Part shown: positions 56,558 through 64,000 of the stretch, in pieces | Numbering within the stretch: position 1 is the first letter of the stretch | Layout of the letters: the number at the start of each line of letters is the position of its first letter | From: Heterohyrax brucei | Taxonomy: Eukaryota > Chordata > Mammalia > Hyracoidea > Procaviidae | DNA: 64,000 nt | Direction: 5' to 3' | NCBI GenBank assembly: GCA_028571685.1 | Contig: CM053162.1 | Span: forward strand, 12,962,001 to 13,026,000 | The notes under the pieces: generated by a model | The model's input: only the letters and a program-made list of their open reading frames with translations | What the model was told of the DNA's origin: nothing | The model's database searches: none | Program-made: the position numbers and the translations under genes

Positions 56558-58397
56558 ATGACAGCAATAAACTCATACTTATCAATAATCTCATAGAGTA
56601 TAAACAGCTTAAATATACTTATAAAGAGACAGAGAGTGATAATATGCTGTCAGGGGACACAGCTTAGGAACAAAGACATAAACACATTTAAAATCAAGGC
56701 ACGGGGGAAAAAATAACTATACAGCAAGCAGCGACTTAAACAGAACAGAAGTACCAATGCTAATCATAGATAAAATAGACTTTAAGGTAAAGTCAACCAT
56801 AAAGACAGGAAGGATGTTATATAATGATTAATGGGAAAATCTACCAAGGAGATGTAATCTTAATAGCTGAAATACATAAAAGAAATTCAAACAGCACTGA
56901 AAGAAACAGAAAGTTCCACAAAAATAGTAGAATTACACACACAACTCTCAGTAAAGAACAAAGTATCTAGCAAACAACTCAACAAAGGTATAGAAGTTCT
57001 AACGGCCACAATCAGTCAACTTGATCTCTAAAACATATATAGAACACTCCACCCAACAACAAAGTATAGAATCTTTTCCAATGCACATGAAATATTTTCC
57101 AGGATAGACCACAAAGCAACCCTCGATAAAACCCCAAACATCAAAATAATACAAAGCATTTTCACAACTCCATAAAAGTAGAAATTAATGACAGGAAGGG
57201 CAAGGAAAAAATTCAGCTTGGAAACCAAACACTACTTTGCTTAAAAACAACTGGGTAATAGAAGAAATTAAATATGGGAAAATAAAATTTCTAGGATCAA
57301 ATGAGAGTGATAGAACACCATAGTAAAACCCCGGAAACACAGCAAAGGTAGTACTCAAAGGAGAATTTATAGCAGTAAATGCACACATCAAAAAAACGGT
57401 GGGGTGGTCAAAACCACAATGTTAGCCTTACAGCTTAAACAGAAAGGAGGGGAACAGCAAAAGAAGCTCACAATCACCAGAAGACAAAAAATAATAAAGA
57501 TTAAAGCAGAAATAAATGAAATAGAACACCAAAAAAACAACAGAATTAACAATACCAGGAGCTGGTTATTTGAAAAGATTAAAAATTTAGAAACTATTGG
57601 CCAAACTGACAAAATAAAAACAAGAGTGAAATCAAAAAACCAAGTAAGTAATGAGCTGAATGATATTATAACCCAACAGAAATAAGAAGTAACATAGCAG
57701 CCAGCCAAGCCAAGTGCGGAATACTACAAAAAATTATACTGCAAAACTTTTGAAAACTCAGAGGAAATGCATAAGTTTCTAGAAAAACATTAAAAAAAAA
57801 AATACAGTGCCAGTGAGTTGATTCCGACTTGTGGAGAGTAGAACCACTCATAGAGTTTCCAGGGAGCATCTGGCAGATTTGAACTGCCAACCTTAGGGTT
57901 AGCAGACATAGATAGCACTTACTCACTACACCACCAGGGTTTACAGGAAAACATGCTACCTACCTAAACACGAAGTGAAGTGATATAGAAGGTCTGAACA
58001 TACTTGTAACAATGAAGAAACTGAGAGTTAATAAAACTCTCAACAAAGACAACAGAAAAAAACAAAACAAAACAAAACATTGCCTGGATGGCTTCCCTGG
58101 AGAGTTGTACCTAACATTCAAAGAGGGCTCACATTAGCACTACTCAAAACATTTGAGAGCGTAGAATAGGAAGGGATATCTCTGAATTCATCCTAAGAAA
58201 CCAGCATAACCCTGATACCAAAGTCAGGCAAAGACAATGCAGAAAAACAAATTATAGAACAATATCTCTCATGAATATAGACACAAAAATTCTCAACAAA
58301 ATTCTAGTCAATAGAATTTAGTGTCACAACAAACAAAAACTAATACACCGTGAGCAAGCAGAATTCATATCTGGTTTGTTAGGATAGTTGAACATGA
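56558..58397 (+). pseudogene. L1-F ORF2, N-terminal part, broken
   Basis: ATG at 56558 starts MTAINSYLSIIS. The endonuclease region continues to about 57190, and the linker carries an open stretch at 57404-57685 (KLTITRRQKIIKIKAEINEIEHQK). After a SINE at 57791-57944 the RT start is seen (CCTGATACCAAAGTCAGGCAAAG at about 58211). Coding homology stops near 58397, before the catalytic motif. A CCAGCCAAGCCAAGTGC piece at 57701-57717 may be another SINE-tail scrap. Confidence 0.75.
57791..57944 (-). mobile_element. AfroSINE with 10-bp TSD
   Basis: Reversed on the plus strand: ACAGTGCCAGTGAGTTGATTCC, GACTTGTGGAGAGTAGAACC, TTTCCAGGGAGCATCTGGC and TTTGAACTGCCAACCTTAGGG, with a head CTACACCACCAGGG. 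AGAAAAACAT (57781-57790) and AGGAAAACAT (57945-57954) agree at 9 of 10 bases. It interrupts L1-F ORF2. Confidence 0.9.
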
Positions 58398-59045
58398 TAC
58401 AGAAGCAAAGTTGAAGTGAGTTTTCTTGAAGACAGGGAGGATCATAAATTTGAGGTTTTAATCACACCTTCACTAGATGTTAGAGTTTCAGAATAAACAT
58501 TTCTTCATAACTGACTCCTCTGATTAATATTATTAGAAGTGTGGTGTATTAGGTAATAGAAAAGAAAATTTGAGAAGCCTTCTGAAACTTTCAAAGCTTT
58601 TTACCAATGAGAACACCACTAGTACTTTGTTTCTTTGCATAACTGTACAGATGATTACAAAAACATTAGAGATAGGTAAATGGAACTATAAAAATTTAAA
58701 CAATCATAACTAATTTTAAAATAAACACTAAAACAAAAGAGCTCTAATTGAATATCTACAAATAAGTAGGTTTGGAAAAAAAGCTTACATATACTTCTCT
58801 AGAATATTTGAAGCATCACTGAACATTTTATTGAAGGACTTGTCTTAACTTGATTTTCTCCAGGAATGGCCAGTTCTACTCCCTAAACTCATTAAACTCA
58901 GCTCCTTTTCTTAAAGAACCATCTGAAGGGGGTGGCAAGTGTGGTGACAGAGAAGCAGAAATAGAAGACGAGAAAAGGTGAGAAAGCAAGTGTTGAACAG
59001 GAGGGGTGATCACAGTGTCACACTGTTTATATCATTTGTTTACTC
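58398..59045. other. unassigned intergenic sequence
   Basis: No repeat or gene was recognised immediately after the abrupt end of L1-F. Confidence 0.4.
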
Positions 59046-59325
59046 TTGAATTCTCAGAGTAGGCAATTTGTTAAATAAGGCCCTTTGTGATCACACCAGC
59101 AACCTTTTCACTAAAAATAGGACTGGGCTAGTTTGGACTTCTTGTAAACCTCATAAAAATTGGCACCAGATGCTCTGCCATCTAACTTCCTGGTGCCATT
59201 CAATTCATTATGCTCTTTGTCTGGTATGTCCACTGTGCTTCCAGACACCTACTCCTGTTAGAAGTCTAGCCAAGTCCAAAGGTGCACAGTCTCATGTGGG
59301 CTGGAGCAACACCCGGTTTCTCTGA
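59046..59325 (+). mobile_element. probable L2 LINE 3' fragment
   Basis: AATAAGGCCCTTTGTGATCACACCAGC, TCTAACTTCCTGGTGCCATT and GTGCTTCCAGACACCTACTCC fit the L2 3' order 'AAGGCCCTCCACAATCTGGC'. It is old and partial. Confidence 0.5.
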
Positions 59326-59955
59326 CGACAAAGAAGTTGAGGGTTATGCAGACTCATCAGCATCCTAGATGGTTGCCACATGTTGTGCACCAAGCTGTTT
59401 ATGGGAGTCTGCAGTTTGCTGAGTCAAGATTAATTAGGGAACAAGATAAACATTCATTTCTGATAAGCAGAGGGCAGCTAGTTCAGGACAGCTTGCCTCA
59501 CAGAATCACTTAAACACACACACTCACATGTGTTTATGAACATTTGTCTCTAATCCCAATTAGAGCCAGCTGAAAGGTGAGAAGACAGAGGGAAAATACC
59601 TCCCTTCAGATTCTCAATCTCTATTATAGCCATCTAAATGAATAGATCTCATCAGAACTTGGGCTTACAAGATGAATAACAATAAGTTGAATTGGCAAAC
59701 ACGTTTTTTGCTGAGTGTCTTAATTGGAAAAAATATTTAGATAACTTTCTACATGGAAAAACAGAAGCAGAGAGTAGCTTATTTATTTTAAGATTATCAC
59801 TGGTGACAATGTTTTCCAGGAAAATTGAATAAAAGCTATTAGTCTCCCAAGAAAAATGCATGCATATACACTTACACACAACAACAGATGTAATTTTTTG
59901 TGTAATTTATCATGTAAAGTAACACGTGAATTACTAAAATCTGAAGATGTAGTGA
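59326..59955. other. unassigned, with a short CA-rich tract
   Basis: A (CA)n-like run lies at about 59515-59530. Nothing else was recognised. Confidence 0.4.
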
Positions 59956-60130
59956 GGGTTCCGTAGGTACTAGGAATTTTACCAGGAACTTGATGGGTAT
60001 TATTTCTAATTTTCATTAAAATCCTAAGAAGCAGAATTTTCTCTCTTTTACAGATGAGAAAATTGAGCCTGAGAAGAATAAACCAGTTTTACAGGAGACA
60101 ATATTTTCTGGTGTCTATGAGCCTAAAGTC
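59956..60130 (-). mobile_element. MIR fragment, minus
   Basis: GTACTAGGAATTTTACCAGG, ATTTTCATTAAAATCCTAAG and CTTTTACAGATGAGAAAATTGAG are the reversed MIR core and 3' half (the usual reverse reading is CCCATTTTACAGATGAGGAAACTGAGGC). Confidence 0.65.
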
Positions 60131-60149
60131 TGGTGCATTTTTTGTTTAC

Positions 60150-60335
60150 CAATTAGAAGATCCTGGCAAGTTCCTTAGTCTCTTGTGCCTCAGTTTCCTT
60201 GGCTATAAGTGTGAATAACAGTGGAATTGATTTAATAGGCTCTTGCAAAGATAAAATAATGCAGTGCATGTTAAGTGCTTAGAATGTTGACTGACACATG
60301 GTGAACTTTCAATAACTATTTTTTTGTATTGTCTG
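60150..60335 (+). mobile_element. MIR fragment, plus
   Basis: CTTGTGCCTCAGTTTCCTTG, ATAAAATAATGCAGTGCATG, TTAAGTGCTTAGAATGTTG and ACTGACACATGGTGAACTTTCAATAA track the MIR 3' half closely. With the neighbouring minus copy this makes a MIR pair of opposite orientation. Confidence 0.75.
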
Positions 60336-60469
60336 TAAAGGTTCAAAGACACAAAGTCAAAAATCAGTCTCAAAACAAGATTTATCTGGCCTGAGGCAGA
60401 GCACTTTCTGCTACACCATGCAAGTTTCCAAAGGTTGTTCTACATCTGTCCTTTGCAAAGCATACAACG

Positions 60470-60512
60470 TTTTTAAACTTCAGTTTCCACATCTATAAAA
60501 TATAGATGAGGA
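60470..60512 (+). mobile_element. short MIR fragment, SINE target
   Basis: AACTTCAGTTTCCACATCTA followed by TAAAATATAGATGAGGATAA corresponds to the MIR 'CAGTTTCCTCATCTGTAAAATGGGGATAA' segment. It contains the left copy of the target duplication of the next AfroSINE. Confidence 0.55.
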
Positions 60513-60686
60513 TAAAATACAAACAAACAAATCTGTTGCCATCAATTCTGACTCACAGTGACTCTACAGGACAGAGTGCAGCTGGCCCATAGAGCTTCCA
60601 AGGAGCACCAAGTGGATTTGAACTGCCAACTTTCTTTTTTTAATCAGCATCCATAACACTTAACCACTATGCCACCAAGTTTTCCC
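60513..60686 (-). mobile_element. AfroSINE with 9-bp TSD
   Basis: Reversed on the plus strand: GTTGCCATCAATTCTGACTCA, CAGTGACTCTACAGGACAGAG, GCCCATAGAGCTTCCAAGG and ATTTGAACTGCCAACTTTC, with a head CTTAACCACTATGCCACCAAG. AGATGAGGA is duplicated perfectly at 60504-60512 and 60687-60695. Confidence 0.92.
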
Positions 60687-60695
60687 AGATGAGGA

Positions 60696-61540
60696 GAGCA
60701 ATAACGAAATACTTCACTGCTTTGATGGAAGGTTGACATAAGACAAAACAAAGATGTCTTTGGTAAATTATTACAGGCTAGGCCCATGTCCACAGCTGTT
60801 GTATTAGTGATGGATGACTGCATAAATTTGACTGAAAAAAAAAAGGAGCTTGGGCTTCCTCTTCTATATTTAGCATCACAGATTAGATTTTTATTACATG
60901 TATTCACCTCCAAATCCGTCTTGGATGACCCAGTCATCAGGGAGGATGGTCATGATTCTAGAAGACTTAATGACGCAAAAAAGTAGGATATAAGGGAAGG
61001 TTTAACTGCTCCAATAACATTTGCCTAGGATGGGAAAAAAAAAAGTCAAAATGTTTTCACTAAAACAAATGTTTGGGAATCACGTTTATGTTTATCCCAA
61101 AATTGACTGAACACAGTACTAGCCAAAAGTTCATTATGTTGACACAAAATTTATGTTTTTTAGACATCAAGTTCATTGTCCTCAACTGGAATGCATGATT
61201 TCAGTTACTTTTCAAAAGGTCAGTTATTTCTGGGAATAATATTTCTGCAATGCTAAGAATCAGAGGCCAAAGGAGAAAGAGGACAGAGCCTGTGGAACAG
61301 ATTACATCCCTGTCTGGGATCCTCTAGGGAAACTTAGAAACTGGAGCTTAGTTATCCTAAAGTGAAGACTTCTACTTGGAAGGAAATTTTGATGTTGCAA
61401 AAGATTTGGTAAAATTTAACTTCATCTTGTTCATGTAGTCTAATTCCTTTGACATCACTTCAGGTCTTCTCTTTGCAATTCAGATCAACCAGTTCCTTCA
61501 AAAAAATAACTTGCAGTGTGTTGCCAGTTGATCAGATATA
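60696..61540. other. unassigned intergenic sequence
   Basis: No repeat or gene was recognised. The 66-codon frame at 60786-60986 has no family pattern. Confidence 0.4.
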
Positions 61541-62060
61541 TACTGAGTGCCTAGTATACATGAAAGCAGTCCTGGTGGTTCAGTGGCTATGTGCTTGGAT
61601 GCTGACCAGTTTGGCTGTTTGAACCCATTAGCTGCTCTGAGGGAGAAAGGTATGGTTGTCAGTTTACGTAAAGATTTACAGCTTTGGAAATTGAGTGGGA
61701 CAGTTCTATTTGGTCCTATAGAGTTGCAATTGATTTGATGGTAAGAAGTAATGTTTATTAGAGAAGTACTCAAAGATGAATGACACAGTTCTGCTCCCAA
61801 GTTGCTTTGTCTAGTGAAGGGCACAGATCACCACAAAAACATTTCAGGACATATAGTGTAGTAGGTACTCGGCAAGTAGTTGTTGAAGAACTGAATTCAG
61901 ACTAATGAAAGAAGGTGCTATGGGAAACGTATTCAAATAGTAACTGTTCTTGTGGTAAGCGGTGGCCAGTTAAATGTTCCCAAGGTGACATTTAGAAAAT
62001 TTGACTGAACTGTAGCAATTTGCTGGGTGAGGAAATAGAGGGACTTAGATGGGAAGCAAG
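61541..62060 (+). mobile_element. L2-like LINE fragment, interrupted by an AfroSINE
   Basis: ATACTGAGTGCCTAGTATACATG before the SINE resumes as CACAGTTCTGCTCCCAAGTTG, then AGTGTAGTAGGTACTCGGC and AAGGTGACATTTAGAAAATTTGAC after it. The pattern resembles L2 'TGAGCACCTACTATGTGCC ... GAGGTGACATTTGAGC'. It is highly diverged. Confidence 0.45.
61565..61750 (+). mobile_element. AfroSINE, longer subtype
   Basis: GCAGTCCTGGTGGTTCAGTGG, TGCTTGGATGCTGACCAG, CTGAGGGAGAAAGGTATGG, GTAAAGATTTACAGCTTTGG and TTCTATTTGGTCCTATAGAGT, ending GCAATTGATTTGATGGTAAG. The 3' core GACTCGACGG is worn. The TSD was not resolved. Confidence 0.85.
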
Positions 62061-62331
62061 GCAAAGTTATGAAACTGAGGAATGGCTTTAGGATCCTCTG
62101 AGTACTCCTTTTTACTGAAATTTAGTAGGTGAATGAGAAAGGAAAATGTGTCTGGTTAAGAAACACATGCCCAAACTGTCACTGCTTTAATATTTCTAAC
62201 TAACAGAAGTTCTGATTGCATTCTGCAGTTATTAGGAGTCCAGGAAGTTTTCTGTATCTAATCTTTCATTTCACCCTCAGTGTAGAAAACCATTGAGATT
62301 CAGCTCACGGGAGCAGAGAGTATGAAGTTTC

Positions 62332-62530
62332 CTCCCTGGAGACGGGCTGTTTCAAATTGTTAATATGCTCAGCTACTAACAGAAAGGATAGAGTCTTGAG
62401 CCCACGCAGAGACATCTTGGAAGAAAGGCCTGGCTGTCTACTTCCAAAACATCAGCTACTACTGAAAAGCCTGTGGAGCACGGTTGTACTCCCAATATAC
62501 ATGAGATCAAAGTGACAAGAGGACAACTGT
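62332..62530 (+). mobile_element. AfroSINE-related SINE, variant subtype
   Basis: TTAATATGCTCAGCTACTAACAG with TTGAGCCCACGCAGAGACATC, then GGAAGAAAGGCCTGGCTGTC, TACTTCCAAAACATCAGC and AAGCCTGTGGAGCACGGTTGTACTC. The GGAAGAAAGGCCTGG...CTACTTCC body is shared with the variant at 44969-45180 and with the tRNA-Gly-headed SINE at 27086. Confidence 0.78.
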
Positions 62531-63089
62531 TCATTATTTTTAATTATCTTCATCCTAGCAAGAAAACCATGCGCTATAACCAATGAAGGATTGAGCTTAC
62601 TCTGTACTCTGCTCACATGTCCCTTCATTGCATTGCTGCCTTCTATGAATGATAAAATCTGGGAGATGAAGTGGTTGGGGTTGGTGGTATTACTGGAGCC
62701 GGTTCAAGGGTCAGGGCATGGGGTATTGGTAGCACTCAACTGAAATGTGGTCAAGTGGGTAATTGAACTGGCATCTTAAAAACTGCCAGGGCAGAGTTGC
62801 CATAAATAATAAGGGGAAATTTACCTGCTAGAATTCAGGTTCTTGTGAAGCTGTGGCTGCCTGTAGGGATATGCCAGGATTGGTAAAAGAGCTTTATATT
62901 GAAAGAGTATGGCTATGCTGGAAACTAGAAGATTTTTTTCCCTTCTTTGTCCACACACTGTCCAGATGTCTAACAGGGTCAAGAATCCATTAGCTTTGGA
63001 TAGTGTCCTGAATGGTAAAACACCTGTTAATGGGCTTCCTTGGTGTCCAGTGTGTCCTTTTTCCAAGCACTATGAAGTTCATGAAGTTC
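62531..63089. other. unassigned intergenic sequence
   Basis: No repeat or gene was recognised. Confidence 0.4.
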
Positions 63090-63296
63090 ATGGGTAGCAC
63101 AAATGGTTTGTACTGGTTTCTACTAGCAGTTGAAACCCACTCAGCAATGCTGCAGAAGAAAATTACTAATCAACTGCATTCATTAAGATTATAGCCAAAA
63201 AAGAAGAAAAAAAACCCTGTGTAGCCATTCTATTCTGTAACACATGAGGTTGCCATAATTTGGCATTGACTTGATGGCAATGATTTTGGTTTTTTA
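63090..63296 (+). mobile_element. AfroSINE, diverged
   Basis: TGGGTAGCACAAATGGTTTGTA, TAGCAGTTGAAACCCACTCAGC, CCCTGTGTAGCCATTCTATTC and ACACATGAGGTTGCCATAATTTGG, ending GCATTGACTTGATGGCAATG. An A-rich expansion lies at about 63197-63215. Confidence 0.75.
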
Positions 63297-63326
63297 ATGA
63301 GGTTTCTAATTTTTACAAAACAAACT

Positions 63327-63830
63327 GTTGTTTTTAGATGCCATTGTGTTGGTTCCAACTCATAGCAACTCTGTGTTTAACAGAATAAGACAGTGCCCAG
63401 TCCTGCGCTGTGCCCAAAATCATTACTGTGCTTGAGCCCACTGTTGTAGCCACTATATCAAGTCATCATGGGTCTTCCTCTTCTTTATCGACTTCCTAAT
63501 AATTCTCATGCTCTTTTGCAGGGACTGATTCTTCCTTACAACATGTCCAAAATATATAAGAATTAGTCTCATCATCCTTGCTTCTAAGGAACACTCTGTT
63601 GGTACTTCTTCCAAAATATATCTGTTTGTTCTTTTGGCAGTAAACGGTATTCTTCTCTAGCACCATAATTCAAAGGTGTCAATTCTTCTGTCTTCCTTAT
63701 TCATCATCCAGCTTTCACATATATATGATGCAACTGCAAAAACCATGGCTTTGGTCAGGCACACCTTGCTTTTCAAGGTGATACCTTCATTTTTCAACAC
63801 TTTAAAGAGGTCTTTTGCAGTTGATTTTTT
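63327..63830 (-). mobile_element. RTE-clade LINE 3' end
   Basis: The reversed order starts at the 3' tail: TTGTTTTTAGATGCCATTGT, GGTTCCAACTCATAGCAACTC, CAGTGCCCAGTCCTGCGCTG, CTTGAGCCCACTGTTGTAGCC, CCTTGCTTCTAAGGAACACTC and CACTTTAAAGAGGTCTTTTGCAG. The end near 63830 is a 5' truncation. It abuts L1 sequence of the same orientation. Confidence 0.88.
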
Positions 63831-63844
63831 CTTTATATCCTAAC

Positions 63845-64000
63845 ACATGATTTATTCTGGAAAATGTTCCATGTGCATTGGAGAAGAAGATGTACTTATC
63901 TGTTGATGGATAAAATGTTCTGTATATGTCACTGAGATCTAATTGATTACTTGTTGCAATGAGATCTGTATCTTTACTGAGATTTTTTTCTAGATGATCT
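63845..64000 (-). mobile_element. L1 ORF2 endonuclease region, continues beyond the window
   Basis: TTTATTCTGGAAAATGTTCC, ATGTGCATTGGAGAAGAAGA, CTGTTGATGGATAAAATGTTCTG and TTTTTTTCTAGATGATCT match the reversed endonuclease segment of L1-B (about 23937-24085). The element runs off the right edge, so its full length is unknown. Confidence 0.88.

Larger units (their letters stand above)
45914..58397 (+). mobile_element. L1-F: old L1 split by L1-E
   Basis: L1-F starts near GGAGACAAGATGGTGAACTTG (CAAGATGG at 45931-45938). It has a long 5' UTR with a degenerate ~60-bp tandem array (46380-47660) and ORF1 (47874-48910). L1-E is then inserted at 49201-56421, flanked by an 11-bp duplication. L1-F resumes at about 56433 with ORF2 (ATG at 56558) and breaks off within the RT domain near 58397, so it lacks the ORF2 C-terminus and 3' UTR. 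It differs clearly from L1-A/-B/-E in sequence and is older than L1-E by nesting. A 3' truncation with no tail suggests a deletion or rearrangement at 58397. Confidence 0.85.

Overview
This window is a gene-free stretch of mammalian nuclear DNA that is mostly retrotransposons. No host exon, functional RNA gene, CpG island, CRISPR array or prokaryotic feature was found. The repeat set points to Afrotheria, most likely an elephant or another paenungulate. It contains many tRNA-derived AfroSINE-type SINEs with a GAGTCGG/CGACTCG core near the 3' end, an RTE-clade LINE sharing that 3' end, and long L1 elements with several hundred bases of G-rich 3' UTR. The organism call is inference from recalled family consensuses; no database was searched.

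Layout. 1-3.2 kb is unassigned sequence with one AfroSINE. 3.25-11.03 kb is a full-length, dead L1 (L1-A, +). It is flanked by a 15-bp target-site duplication (TSD), sits in an older L1 3' end, and is itself interrupted by a solo LTR and a 30-bp micro-insertion. 11.1-19.2 kb is mostly unassigned, with L2, MIR, old L1, LTR-like, SINE and RTE fragments and an L1 internal fragment that has a perfect 14-bp TSD but no poly(A). 19.2-26.6 kb is a second full-length dead L1 (L1-B, -) carrying a 501-bp solo LTR with a perfect 5-bp TSD. 26.65-31.1 kb holds a SINE with a tRNA-Gly-like head, a solo LTR, an old L1 with three nested insertions, and a 262-bp L1 3' end with an 18-bp TSD. 31.4-37.6 kb is an old L1 (L1-D, +) broken by an LTR-like element, two AfroSINEs, a rearranged mariner-like element and an RTE LINE. 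37.6-45.9 kb holds L1 and RTE fragments, SINEs and two more solo LTRs. 45.9-58.4 kb is an old L1 (L1-F, +) with a third full-length L1 (L1-E, +) inserted between its two ORFs. 58.4-64 kb holds L2, MIR and SINE fragments, an RTE 3' end and the edge of another L1.

By my boundaries L1-derived DNA is more than half of the window. No element has intact ORFs, so nothing here should be autonomous today. The window's value is as a record of insertion history: nested insertions order the families in time. Three L1s carry tandem 5' UTR monomers, the RTE LINE and several SINE types share a 3' tail, and a few very short inserts consist of little but that tail. I found no new enzymatic, defence or signalling system.
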